Of a stretch of DNA of 64,000 nt, positions 37,399 through 46,557 are shown in pieces. The first letter of the stretch is position 1. Every line of letters begins with the position of its first letter. The notes beneath the pieces are model-generated. The model was not told the origin of the DNA, did no database searches, and saw only the letters and a program-made list of their open reading frames with translations. The position numbers and the translations under genes are program-made. This stretch comes from Emticicia sp. C21 (lineage in GTDB: Bacteria > Bacteroidota > Bacteroidia > Cytophagales > Spirosomataceae): NCBI RefSeq assembly GCF_003418935.1, contig NZ_QVMT01000010.1, positions 186,001-250,000 of the forward strand, written 5' to 3'.

Positions 37399-38550
37399 TT
37401 AATTAAATGTAAGTTTATCCTTACGCAGCGTGCATTCCATTTTTAATGAATCTTTACTTATCCGGCCTGTCAATAAAAGTCTGTCAGCGATTGGCTTTTC
37501 AAGTGTCCATATTTGGGTTTCATACCGGGTATTCTGATTATTAATAAAACTGAGTGTCGCTTGTTTATCTGTTGAATCCATAAAATATACGAACCTTTGT
37601 CTTTTCATGGAACTTTGTAAAACACCTGCATAACCTTCGAAGAAACATCTGTTAAAATTACTTGAATCTGTTGCTGTAGCGGCTATCCAGTTTCCATTCT
37701 CCCATTTCTCTATCTTTTCCACCTGCCAGGCACCATAGAGTTTGTTTTTAGGCATTGACTGGTTTGCCGAACCTAAATAATCGTAGGTATACATGATTGG
37801 GTCAGATAGAATGTATCCAACCAGGAGAATATTGATGATTATGCCAGCCCACCTGAATGCCTTTCTATCAGCCAAATCCGGGTAATAAGGCGCAGGGACT
37901 TCCTGCTTAGTAAAGAAGAACTTCCATAGTCGGTTACTGTATTGTAGAAAAATGTAAGTAGCAACAGCCAGGTAAGTAAATGAATTAAGCTTTACACAAA
38001 CATCAAAAAATATATTGACTAACCATACATTTAACATGACAACTACCATTAATAGTGCCCCAAGCAATGCAGTACGTCGGAAAAGTAACAATAGTGCAGG
38101 TATCACTTCACCCCAACCCAAAAACATCTGGTAGCCTTTTGAATAACCAAAAAATGCCCAGGCCACCCGCATAGGCGACAATTCAACCATCCGGGCATCC
38201 AAATTTGCCATTAATTGGGGGAACTGTGAGGCGAAGACCTTAGCCATTCCATAGCTCATGATGATCCATGCCAAATACATGCGTAGCAAAAACACTAATA
38301 TTGGTTGCACTCGATAGGCATTAGGAATTTTGGCGTGTAATAAATTAAAGAACAATCCAACCGTCCCACCAATCATAGCGCCTTGACCTACTACCTGATA
38401 ATGCTGTGGAAAATCTCCACAACCGCTATTATAATTGACCTGAAAAAATACACTGATAGCCATTCCGGCCACAGTAAAGCCTGAAATATTATTCCAGAAG
38501 CTGACATTCGTCGGGCTCAAACCTTCATAATGGCGGTATGGTTTGGTCAT
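37399..38550 (-). CDS. DoxX-like membrane protein
   Basis: The 383-residue protein has about seven membrane helices in residues 20-260, including LRMYLAWIIMSYGMAKVFASQFP and GYQMFLGWGEVIPALLLLFRRTALLGALL, the pattern of the DoxX/DoxD family. The last 120 residues (GAWQVEKIEKWENGNWI onwards) form a soluble beta domain like a lipocalin-type module. It lies 12 bases downstream of a thioredoxin-fold protein, and DoxX proteins are often coupled to thiol chemistry. Family assignment is moderate; the role is unknown. Confidence 0.65.
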   Translation of the reverse strand: MTKPYRHYEGLSPTNVSFWNNISGFTVAGMAISVFFQVNYNSGCGDFPQHYQVVGQGAMIGGTVGLFFNLLHAKIPNAYRVQPILVFLLRMYLAWIIMSYGMAKVFASQFPQLMANLDARMVELSPMRVAWAFFGYSKGYQMFLGWGEVIPALLLLFRRTALLGALLMVVVMLNVWLVNIFFDVCVKLNSFTYLAVATYIFLQYSNRLWKFFFTKQEVPAPYYPDLADRKAFRWAGIIINILLVGYILSDPIMYTYDYLGSANQSMPKNKLYGAWQVEKIEKWENGNWIAATATDSSNFNRCFFEGYAGVLQSSMKRQRFVYFMDSTDKQATLSFINNQNTRYETQIWTLEKPIADRLLLTGRISKDSLKMECTLRKDKLTFN

Positions 38551-38562
38551 TGTATAACAATT

Positions 38563-39126
38563 TTATTGTTTCCATTTAATATTACAGCCCATACTTGGGT
38601 ATTGTATCTCTGACACCAATTGATTGGCCAACATGGCATTCAATGCTCCACGTAAATCACTTCCGGTTACAGGTTTAGGATTTTCCATTTTGGGTCTTGA
38701 TTCATCTAATCTGCCTCTGTACCGCAATCTTAATTCTCTATCAAATACATAAAAGTCCGGAGTGCAAGCAGCCTCAAAGGATCGGGCAACATCCTGGGTT
38801 TCGTCATATAAGTAAGGGAAATTAAAGCCTGATTCTCTGGCAAATACTTTCATTTCTTCAGGGCCATCCTGCGGATAATTCTCAACGTCGTTAGAACTGA
38901 TAGCTACAAATGAGACACCTTTGGGCTGATAATCTTTTGCCAGCTTTACCAGTTCATCTTTCACATGCAGTACATACGGACAATGATTGCAGATAAACAT
39001 AACTACTATGGCCTTGTCAGAGCGTAAATCATTCAGCGAAAGTAGTTGTCCGGAGATGGTATCGGGTAATATAAAAATGGGAGCCAACGTCCCAATGGGA
39101 AGCATATTTGATTCAGTGCGTGCCAT
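38563..39126 (-). CDS. Redoxin (AhpC/TSA-like thioredoxin fold) protein
   Basis: The 187-residue protein has no signal peptide and the layout of a TlpA-like/AhpC redoxin: GTLAPIFILPDTISGQLLSL, VVMFICNHCPYVLHVKDEL (CxxC at about residues 46-49), FVAISSNDVENYPQDGPEEM, NFPYLYDETQDVARSFEAACTPDFYVFD and RYRGRLDESRP. The CNHC redox motif is the one usual in this cytosolic subgroup. It is followed after 12 bases by the DoxX-like gene. It probably reduces peroxides or exchanges thiols with a membrane partner. Confidence 0.87.
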   Translation of the reverse strand: MARTESNMLPIGTLAPIFILPDTISGQLLSLNDLRSDKAIVVMFICNHCPYVLHVKDELVKLAKDYQPKGVSFVAISSNDVENYPQDGPEEMKVFARESGFNFPYLYDETQDVARSFEAACTPDFYVFDRELRLRYRGRLDESRPKMENPKPVTGSDLRGALNAMLANQLVSEIQYPSMGCNIKWKQ

Positions 39127-39266
39127 AGTTCATAGGGATTTAAAAGCAATATAGTTAATATTTAAATACGATGGTGGGGGTAATAATCGTTTTAATTGTC
39201 AAGGGGATATATTAATTAAACCATTTTGGCTTTCATTAATCTAAGAATTAAAATGTTTATTGAATT

Positions 39267-39527
39267 ATGAAAAATCAATCAAAATTTCGTACGCTAACTC
39301 TGGCAGGACTTTTTGCGCTGCTTGCTTTGTCGCTTTCGAGTTGTGTGTATAGCGCCCGACCTGTTCGTTATTATGATAGGCCTGCGGTTGTTCATCGTCC
39401 TTATTACAGGGTTCAGCCTAGAACGAGAGTTGTTGTAGTTCCAAGACATGATAGACATTATAAACGTGGCTACGACCGTCATCATCATGACAATGGTCGT
39501 CACCGCGGTCATCGTGGAAGATATTAA
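39267..39527 (+). CDS. Small His/Arg-rich lipoprotein
   Basis: The 86-residue protein has a lipoprotein signal (LFALLALSLSSCVYSARPV, cysteine at about residue 26). The mature 60 residues are very basic and rich in Arg, Tyr and His, ending HHHHDNGRHRGHRGRY-like (RHHHDNGRHRGHRGRY). Such tails can bind metals or anionic polymers. There is no recognised family. Its last 4 bases overlap the 3' end of the acetoacetyl-CoA synthetase gene on the opposite strand. A clean lipobox and signal make it a likely real gene. Confidence 0.6.
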   Translation: MKNQSKFRTLTLAGLFALLALSLSSCVYSARPVRYYDRPAVVHRPYYRVQPRTRVVVVPRHDRHYKRGYDRHHHDNGRHRGHRGRY

Positions 39528-41446
39528 TGGACATTTTGGTTTACGAACCAATCAATAGATTGTGGGTTTCGCATAGCGTCAAGAGAAACCGCTTTTTCAA
39601 CCGGAGTGCCCATCAGGATTTTCTTGATGGGCATTTCCATTTTTTTACCGCTAATGGTATAAGGTATTTCAGGAATTGCATAAATTGCATCAGGCACATG
39701 CCTTGGACTATATTGCTTCCTAAGTTGTGACTTGATTTTGTTTTTCAAATCATCATCCAAAATCTGGTTTGAATGTAAAACGACGTATAAGGGCATAAAG
39801 AAACTGCCATCAGTCTTTTCAATACAAATAATCAGGCTATCTTTTATTTCCGGTAAGGATTCCACTGCATTGTAAACTTCTGCTGTGCCTATTCTTACAC
39901 CATCCCGGTTCAGAGTAGCATCTGACCTACCATAGATAATAATTCCCAGATTTTTAGTGATTTTTATCCAGTCGCCATGCGTCCAGACATCGGCATACTT
40001 TTCAAAATAGCTGCTTCTGTATTTTTGATTGTCGGCATCTTTCCAGAAATATAATGGCATTGATGGCATCACATCTTTTATTACTAATTCTCCTACTTCG
40101 TCATATACAGGTTTCCCCTCATCATTCCAGGCTTCAATATTTGCTCCTAACATACGGCATTGAATTTCACCTGAATAAACTGGTAAATAAGGGCATCCTC
40201 CCATAAAAGCACTACAAACATCTGTTCCGCCACTTAAGGAAATCAGGTGTAAGGTTTGAGAAATATTTTCATAAATCCAGTCAAAAGCCTTTGGCGGCAG
40301 AGGTGACCCTGTTGAGCCCAATGTTTTAAGTTTTAATGGATTTTCTTTAAAAAAATGCGTATCCTGCTTCATATAATTGATATAAAAAGCAGCCCCACCT
40401 CCAAAGTGGTCAACTTTAGCATCTTTGGCAAATTGCCATAAAACATTAATATCAGGATAGGCAGGTGAACCATCATATAAACATAATGTTGCTCCACAAG
40501 CCATTGAAGAGAGGGCAAAATTCCACATCATCCATCCGGTTGTTGAATACCAGAAATAACGCTCTCCTACTTGTACATCCTGATGAAAAGCAAGAGCCTT
40601 CAGATGCTCAATCAAATTTCCCCCTATACTGTGGGTGATGGCTTTAGGCTTTCCGGTTGTGCCAGATGAATACAGAATCCAGATAGGGTCATTAAATTCA
40701 ACAGGTGCAAAAGTTAGTTCTTGGTTAGATGTGGCAGATATAATTGTTTCCCAGGTGGGACTTTCTAAAATAACGGTATCTACCAAAGAAGGTAATTGTT
40801 CTGCTAATTCTTTTACAATGCCTGATTTGTCAAAAACCTTTCCTCCGTAATAATAGTTTCCACAAGCAAAAAGGATTTTGGGCTCTACTTGCTGAAAGCG
40901 GTCCGTCAGGCTTTCCAAACCAAAATCAGGTGAGCAACATGACCAGATTGCTCCAGCGGAGTTTACCGCCAGGAAAATGGCAATTGTGTCAGGTGTGTTT
41001 GGCAGGTAACCTACCACCCTATCTCCTTCCTCAACACCCTTTTCTTTAAGGTACTTTTGAATGGCTGCAACTTTATTTTCTAAGGTTTCCCAGGAAACTT
41101 CGGTTAAAGGTTGGTTTTCTGATTTAAATAAAATGGCAGGTCTCTCATTATTTTTATGACGAAAGATATGCTCGGCATAGCTTAAAGTAGCTCCTTCAAA
41201 CCATTTAGTACCAATCATTTCATTGCTGGTGTGACTTATCACAGATTGATAAGGCGTAGAACTCTGGATTTGAAAAAACTGATAGACCGATTCCCAGAAT
41301 TCTGCCACATTATCAACCGACCATTGCCATAACGCCTGATAATCTTTAAAAGTCAGATTTTTCTGAATCTCTAGCCAGGATTCATATTTCTTTAAATTTG
41401 ATTGCTCAATATAGGAGGAAGAGGGTGTCCAAAGCGGTAGATTCAT
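39524..41446 (-). CDS. Acetoacetate-CoA ligase (acetoacetyl-CoA synthetase)
   Basis: The 640-residue ANL-superfamily enzyme activates acetoacetate with ATP and CoA. Motifs seen are the P-loop IWILYSSGTTGKPKAITHS, the acetoacetate-specific WYSTTGWMMWNFALSSMACGATLCLYDG, GSTGSPLPPKAFDWIYE, the A7/A8 region WTHGDWIKITKNLGIIIYGRSDATLNRDGVRIGTAEVYN and the acyl-adenylation lysine in PYTISGKKMEMP. Length and motifs fit AACS, not general acetyl-CoA synthetase. It likely serves ketone-body or polyhydroxybutyrate-type metabolism. Lone gene, 4-base overlap with the convergent lipoprotein gene. Confidence 0.93.
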   Translation of the reverse strand: MNLPLWTPSSSYIEQSNLKKYESWLEIQKNLTFKDYQALWQWSVDNVAEFWESVYQFFQIQSSTPYQSVISHTSNEMIGTKWFEGATLSYAEHIFRHKNNERPAILFKSENQPLTEVSWETLENKVAAIQKYLKEKGVEEGDRVVGYLPNTPDTIAIFLAVNSAGAIWSCCSPDFGLESLTDRFQQVEPKILFACGNYYYGGKVFDKSGIVKELAEQLPSLVDTVILESPTWETIISATSNQELTFAPVEFNDPIWILYSSGTTGKPKAITHSIGGNLIEHLKALAFHQDVQVGERYFWYSTTGWMMWNFALSSMACGATLCLYDGSPAYPDINVLWQFAKDAKVDHFGGGAAFYINYMKQDTHFFKENPLKLKTLGSTGSPLPPKAFDWIYENISQTLHLISLSGGTDVCSAFMGGCPYLPVYSGEIQCRMLGANIEAWNDEGKPVYDEVGELVIKDVMPSMPLYFWKDADNQKYRSSYFEKYADVWTHGDWIKITKNLGIIIYGRSDATLNRDGVRIGTAEVYNAVESLPEIKDSLIICIEKTDGSFFMPLYVVLHSNQILDDDLKNKIKSQLRKQYSPRHVPDAIYAIPEIPYTISGKKMEMPIKKILMGTPVEKAVSLDAMRNPQSIDWFVNQNVH

Positions 41447-41543
41447 GCCTATTTCTGATTATAAGGCAATATTAGGAAGATACTTTTATATTTTAGTTGT
41501 TAAAACAATTATTTTATCTGCTATTTAGCTGTGATTAGCATTG

Positions 41544-42332
41544 TCAACGCCACTCAAAATTATAACGGGTATTCTTATACCCCTTAATTTCCATACTCGC
41601 ACTGCCAATCGGAAACTCCAGCTCTATTCTGATAGGCACACGATTTCTATCATCAGATACCCATATTCTGATCGCATCTTCACCTTTAAACATTTCGTTC
41701 TGAGGCAAAATTGGCGTTAGCTTAATTACATCAATTTTACCAAATTTTGTCTTTACTACTCCCCTGCCATTATACTTCACTTTCATGTTATATATCTGGT
41801 CATCAAAAAACATGGGCGATGAAACCGTTTCCCCCACCCTCATTTTTGAAAAATCTAATGTGCGAAGAAAATAATAACCAGATACTACATCATGGATATT
41901 ATTAGGCAGATTAAAAGATTTCTTTTCATTATTCTGCTCTCTTAAAGCTGAATTACCTCCATGATCAAATAAAATAACCTGGTCTTTTTTATAACTATTC
42001 TCCTGCAAACTCATCAGGAATTTCTGTGGTAGAATAGCAGCAGTATCCAGATAAGAGCGATAAGTATTTCTGATATGGAAAAGGTCTGTCAAACCTGTTG
42101 TACGGCCAAAAACATTGATCCGGAAACAAGCCCGGTTATTAACAGAATATATTTGCGGGCTTACCTCTACTGTCGCTTCACCCACTGGTAGTATCCCGTA
42201 TTTCACTTTATACTCAAAATACTCTCCTGCTTTAAAGCTTGTATTAGGTATAAAGCGATAGGCATCACCTACCATAAACGATGAGGCAATGAATAAAAAA
42301 CAAACAGTCAATATTTTTACAAGATATTTCAT
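41544..42332 (-). CDS. DUF3108 secreted protein
   Basis: The 262-residue protein has a signal peptide (LVKILTVCFLFIASSFMVGDA) and a beta-barrel-like DUF3108 fold: FKAGEYFEYKVKYGILPVGEATVEV, FHIRNTYRSYLD, YYFLRTLDFS, VWVSDDRNRVPIRIELEFPIGSASMEI. The family is common in Bacteroidota and proteobacteria and is thought to act in the periplasm, but no enzymatic role is known. Upstream on the same strand, 45 bases away, is the aminopeptidase-family gene; the two are possibly one unit. Confidence 0.8.
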   Translation of the reverse strand: MKYLVKILTVCFLFIASSFMVGDAYRFIPNTSFKAGEYFEYKVKYGILPVGEATVEVSPQIYSVNNRACFRINVFGRTTGLTDLFHIRNTYRSYLDTAAILPQKFLMSLQENSYKKDQVILFDHGGNSALREQNNEKKSFNLPNNIHDVVSGYYFLRTLDFSKMRVGETVSSPMFFDDQIYNMKVKYNGRGVVKTKFGKIDVIKLTPILPQNEMFKGEDAIRIWVSDDRNRVPIRIELEFPIGSASMEIKGYKNTRYNFEWR

Positions 42333-42377
42333 CTAATCAACGCTAAACAAAAGGTATAACAAAAAAATATGCCAATA

Positions 42378-43439
42378 TCAGAAAACTATACTACTTGGAT
42401 AAGCTTTTTTAAGGTAAGCCATATACTTTTTAAAATCCTGATTGAATTTTGTTCTGAACTCTTTTTCAAATTGATTTTGCTTGCTCTGATAGGTCAGATA
42501 ACCGATAAAATAGGCATTATTTACCTGAGAAGTACGTCTGCGACTCTTTCTAAGTGATTGTATTTCTCCATTCATCAACGTATCAGTAGAAGTTATTATT
42601 TTTCCAATTAAATCAAATTTAAGGGAAGTTTTCTGGCTGATTGTTAAGTTTTTATTAAAACTATGGTAAAGGCTATCCAGCTTTTTTGTTCCTCTTATCA
42701 AATGTTTGGTATAGGCATCACTAAATTTCTTTGAGCGCTCATATTTCCTTAATTCTTCTGAATCCTTTCCATATTTATAAGCTAAAAACCGGATAGCGCC
42801 ATACTCTCCTATAAAATCAGCCAAATTTTCATTAAATTCCAGATTATTTTTTACAAAAAGTGTTCCATGTGTCAATTCATGAATAATCAAAGAGGCTAAT
42901 CTGGCATCAGAATAATAAAGCATCGAACTCAAGATCGGATCTTTCAGGTATCCTAAAGTGCTCCATGCTGAAACTTCATTCAATTGTGTGTCATAGCTCT
43001 CTTTTTTCAGTTCAGCTATCTCTTTATCAGCCAGTTCTTTTTCAAAATGCCCTTTATAAGTAAATGTCCCTACAATGGGGAAATGCCATTTTTTTGCTTT
43101 AAGCTCGAAAGGTTCGCAGGCCGTCATTACCCACAAAATAGGTTTGCCATGCTGGTTGTAAAAAGTAGTATAATTTTCTGATTGATTTAAGCCAAGAGAA
43201 TCAACAGCAAATTTTTTAATTTCCTGAATCAGTTCAATACGTTTCTTTAATGAATCAGGGAAAGTTTTATCTGCCATGACTTCCTCAACCGGACGCGTAT
43301 TGAAAATAACTTTCAGTTGTCCTTTAGCCTGACGAAAGCCATAAACAGCAGCATCGAAGTTGAATGCTATAAAGCCTACAAGGAGAATGAAGAATACAAG
43401 AAAAAAGTATTTAATAAACTTTTTAAAACCCAGCCACAT
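42378..43439 (-). CDS. Aminopeptidase-family (PF10023) zinc peptidase
   Basis: The start at 43439 (MWLGFKKFIKYFF) is chosen because an upstream ATG at 43502 would lie inside the carB terminator. The 353-residue protein has an N-terminal membrane anchor (FFLVFFILLVGFIAFNFD) and the family's zinc motif IIHELTHGTLFVKNNLEFNENLADFIGEY (HExxH plus a downstream Glu). Also seen are YSDARLASLIIHELTH and AWSTLGYLKDPILSSMLYY. The family is annotated as putative aminopeptidase; the substrate is unknown. It is likely anchored in the inner membrane facing the periplasm. Confidence 0.8.
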   Translation of the reverse strand: MWLGFKKFIKYFFLVFFILLVGFIAFNFDAAVYGFRQAKGQLKVIFNTRPVEEVMADKTFPDSLKKRIELIQEIKKFAVDSLGLNQSENYTTFYNQHGKPILWVMTACEPFELKAKKWHFPIVGTFTYKGHFEKELADKEIAELKKESYDTQLNEVSAWSTLGYLKDPILSSMLYYSDARLASLIIHELTHGTLFVKNNLEFNENLADFIGEYGAIRFLAYKYGKDSEELRKYERSKKFSDAYTKHLIRGTKKLDSLYHSFNKNLTISQKTSLKFDLIGKIITSTDTLMNGEIQSLRKSRRRTSQVNNAYFIGYLTYQSKQNQFEKEFRTKFNQDFKKYMAYLKKAYPSSIVF

Positions 43440-43493
43440 ATTAATCTGTAATTTCCTATAAAGAAAACCATACTCAGCTAAATAAACAAAAAT

Positions 43494-43520
43494 AAAAGCC
43501 ACTCTGTTCAGAATGGCTTT
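43494..43520 (-). terminator. Terminator of carB
   Basis: AAAGCCACTCTG and CAGAATGGCTTT (43495-43506 and 43509-43520, one mismatch) pair with a tight loop; on the minus strand a T-rich run follows. It lies about 20 bases after the carB stop codon. Confidence 0.65.
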
Positions 43521-43540
43521 GTATTTAACAGTATTTAATA

Positions 43541-46384
43541 TTATCTACTCAGATATAGATTTCTTTCAGAATATACCTGCAGGAAGAAATCATCTGTTAA
43601 ATCATCAATGAAATAGATGCCTTCTCCTGTTGATTTCATTTCAGGACCCAGTTCTTTATTTACATTCGGGAATTTGCTGAATGAGAAAACCGGGATTTTA
43701 ATGGCATAACCTTCTTTATGAGGATTGAAAGTAAAGTCTTTCACTTTTTTCTCTCCCAACATTACTTTGGTTGCATAATTTACATATGGCTCACGATATG
43801 CTTTGCAGATGAATGGTACTGTACGGGAAGCTCTTGGATTGGCTTCGATCACATATACTTTCTCATCTTTGATAGCAAACTGTATGTTGATTAAGCCCAC
43901 TGTATTTAAGCCAACCGCAATTTTTCTGGTATATTCCTCTATCTGCTTAATTACGTTTTCGCTCAGATCAAATGTTGGCAATAGCGCGTATGAATCTCCA
44001 GAGTGGATACCCGCAGGTTCAATATGCTCCATGATACCGATGATATATACATCTTCACCATCGCAGATGGCATCTGCTTCGGCTTCAATGGCATTTTCCA
44101 GGAAGTGATCAATCAGGATATTATTATCCGGAATATCGTTCAGAATTTTTACTACATGCTGCTCTAATTCCTGCTCGTTGATAACAATCTTCATACTTTG
44201 TCCACCCAGTACATAACTTGGGCGAACCAATAGCGGGAAGCCTAGCTCACGGGATACCTCTACTGCACGGTCTGATGAGCGAACTGTATCAAACAAAGGA
44301 TAAGGGATGTTCATCTCTCTCAGACGCTCAGAGAATCTACCTCTGTCTTCTGCTAAATCAAGCGCATCATAAGAAGTACCTATGATTTTGATACCATATT
44401 TGGTAAGTTTTTCTGCCATTTTCAGGGCCGTTTGTCCTCCTAACTGTACAATTACACCCTCTGGTTTTTCGTGTTGAATCAAATCATATACGTGTTCCCA
44501 GAATACTGGCTCGAAATATAGTTTATCAGCAATATCCGGGTCAGTTGATACCGTCTCAGGATTACAGTTGAGCATGATGGTTTCATAACCACATTCTTTA
44601 GCTGCTAATACTCCATGCACACAAGAGTAATCGAACTCGATACCTTGTCCGATACGATTCGGGCCAGAACCCAACACCAATACTTTCTTTTTATTCGAAC
44701 TTACTGACTCATTATCAGGGTTCTCCTGATTTGAGTTGAAAGTTGAGTAGTAATAAGGTGTTTTTGCTTCAAACTCTGCAGAGCAGGTATCAACGCATTT
44801 GTATACACGCTTAATACCTAACGCATTTCTTTTATTGAATACCTGACTTTCTTTACAATTTAACAAATGTGCAATCTGACGATCGACATAGCCTTTTTGT
44901 TTTGCTGTCAGTAATAAATCTTTTGGTAGATCATCGATTGAGAATTGTTCAATTTCTTTCTCCAACAATATCAACTCTTCAATCTGACGTAAGAACCATT
45001 TATCTATCTTGGTAAGGTTCTGTATCGTTTTGAATGAAAGCCCGGCTTTAAACGCATCATAGATATGAAATAAACGATTCCATGATGGATTAGCTAAGGA
45101 TTTCTTTAATGCTTCCTGGTCTCTTAATTCTTTGCCATCTGCTCCTAAACCATTACGACGAATTTCAAGTGATTGACAGGCTTTTTGTAAAGCCTCCTGG
45201 AAATTACGCCCAATACCCATCGTCTCACCTACCGACTTCATCTGCAAGCCCAAAGAACGATCAGAACCAGGGAATTTATCGAAATTCCAACGAGGTACTT
45301 TTACGATTACGTAATCGATTGCCGGTTCGAAAAATGCTGAGGTACTACCTGTAATCGGGTTAATTAACTCGTCAAGGTTATAACCAATAGCCATTTTAGC
45401 GGCAATTTTTGCAATCGGATAACCGGTAGCTTTTGAAGCCAGCGCCGAAGAACGGCTCACACGTGGATTAATTTCGATAGCAATGATTTCATCGGTATCA
45501 GGATGCAATGAGAACTGTACATTACAGCCACCTGCAAATTGCCCAATTCCGTTCATCATCTTAATTGCCATATCACGCATTTTCTGATAAATGGTATCTG
45601 GCAAAGTCATCGCAGGAGCAACTGTAATTGAGTCTCCTGTATGGATTCCCATCGGATCGAAGTTCTCAATGGTACAGATGATAACGATGTTACCTTTATT
45701 ATCACGAAGTAATTCTAACTCATATTCTTTCCAACCCATGATTGATTGCTCAACCAACACTTCGTGTACAGGTGAAGCATGTAAACCATGATTCAATGCT
45801 TTATCAAATTCTTCAGGACTATGCACAAATCCACCACCGGTGCCACCTAAAGTAAACGATGGACGAATAACCAATGGGAATCCAATTTCCTGTGCTATTT
45901 CTTTTCCTTCCAGAAATGAACGGGCAGTACGGCCTTTACAAACACCTACGCCTAATTCAAGCATTTTTAATCTGAACTTCTCACGGTCTTCAGTGGTCTC
46001 AATGGCCTTGATGTCAACACCTATGATTTGTACACCGTATTTTTTCCACACACCACCTTTGTCACAATCAATAGCAAGGTTTAGTGCGGTTTGTCCACCC
46101 ATAGTTGGTAAAACAGCATCAATAGGTTTACCCATTGCTTTGTGTTTTTCCAGAATTTCAATGATGGATTTCTTCTCCAGAGGTTTCAGATAAACGTAGT
46201 CAGCATTGATAGGATCCGTCATGATAGTTGCCGGATTTGAGTTAATCAAACTCACTTCAATACCTTCTTCCTTAATTGATCTTGCTGCCTGAGAGCCGGA
46301 GTAATCAAATTCACACGCCTGACCTATGACAATGGGGCCTGAGCCTATGATAAGAACTGACTTAATATTGGGATTTTTTGGCAT
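43541..46384 (-). CDS. carB: Carbamoyl-phosphate synthase large subunit, lacking the C-terminal regulatory domain
   Basis: The 947-residue protein carries both ATP-grasp halves of CarB: residues 1-400 (GSGPIVIGQACEFDYSG, INPRVSRSSALASKATGYPIAKIAAK) and the second half from about 560 (GSGPNRIGQGIEFDYSCVHG, IEANPRASRTVPF). It makes carbamoyl phosphate from glutamine-derived ammonia, bicarbonate and 2 ATP for pyrimidine and arginine synthesis. It ends soon after LGPEMKSTGEG, so the C-terminal MGS-type allosteric domain of about 120 residues present in E. coli CarB is absent. Short CarB proteins are known in Bacteroidota. carA is not in the window. A -7 element and a hairpin precede it. Confidence 0.95.
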   Translation of the reverse strand: MPKNPNIKSVLIIGSGPIVIGQACEFDYSGSQAARSIKEEGIEVSLINSNPATIMTDPINADYVYLKPLEKKSIIEILEKHKAMGKPIDAVLPTMGGQTALNLAIDCDKGGVWKKYGVQIIGVDIKAIETTEDREKFRLKMLELGVGVCKGRTARSFLEGKEIAQEIGFPLVIRPSFTLGGTGGGFVHSPEEFDKALNHGLHASPVHEVLVEQSIMGWKEYELELLRDNKGNIVIICTIENFDPMGIHTGDSITVAPAMTLPDTIYQKMRDMAIKMMNGIGQFAGGCNVQFSLHPDTDEIIAIEINPRVSRSSALASKATGYPIAKIAAKMAIGYNLDELINPITGSTSAFFEPAIDYVIVKVPRWNFDKFPGSDRSLGLQMKSVGETMGIGRNFQEALQKACQSLEIRRNGLGADGKELRDQEALKKSLANPSWNRLFHIYDAFKAGLSFKTIQNLTKIDKWFLRQIEELILLEKEIEQFSIDDLPKDLLLTAKQKGYVDRQIAHLLNCKESQVFNKRNALGIKRVYKCVDTCSAEFEAKTPYYYSTFNSNQENPDNESVSSNKKKVLVLGSGPNRIGQGIEFDYSCVHGVLAAKECGYETIMLNCNPETVSTDPDIADKLYFEPVFWEHVYDLIQHEKPEGVIVQLGGQTALKMAEKLTKYGIKIIGTSYDALDLAEDRGRFSERLREMNIPYPLFDTVRSSDRAVEVSRELGFPLLVRPSYVLGGQSMKIVINEQELEQHVVKILNDIPDNNILIDHFLENAIEAEADAICDGEDVYIIGIMEHIEPAGIHSGDSYALLPTFDLSENVIKQIEEYTRKIAVGLNTVGLINIQFAIKDEKVYVIEANPRASRTVPFICKAYREPYVNYATKVMLGEKKVKDFTFNPHKEGYAIKIPVFSFSKFPNVNKELGPEMKSTGEGIYFIDDLTDDFFLQVYSERNLYLSR

Positions 46385-46402
46385 TTTTTTTTGCGAAGGG
46401 GT

Positions 46403-46420
46403 TTCGATTCGTTAATCGAA
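46403..46420 (-). promoter_or_regulatory. Inverted repeat at the carB transcription start
   Basis: TTCGATT (46403-46409) and AATCGAA (46414-46420) form a perfect 7-bp inverted repeat with a 4-base loop, just downstream of the -7 element at 46424-46431. It could be an operator or an RNA hairpin at the start of the leader. Confidence 0.4.
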
Positions 46421-46423
46421 GAA

Positions 46424-46431
46424 CAAAGTTA
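46424..46431 (-). promoter_or_regulatory. -7 element of carB
   Basis: Minus-strand TAACTTTG matches TAnnTTTG exactly, 40 bases upstream of the ATG. The -33 region is weak. Confidence 0.45.
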
Positions 46432-46557
46432 GTACAGATTTTTTATTTTACCATTGAAAGATTAAAAATACCTTAGAAAAGTGCAAGAAAAAGATAAAAA
46501 TATCACATAATTGAAATAATATTTGCCAGGCTTTTCTTTAAGATTGACCAACAGATT

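Noticed and set aside
46395-46425. tRNA T-loop-like text (GTTTCGATTC)
   Set aside because: No acceptor, anticodon or D-arm pairing could be drawn around it; it is the carB inverted repeat.
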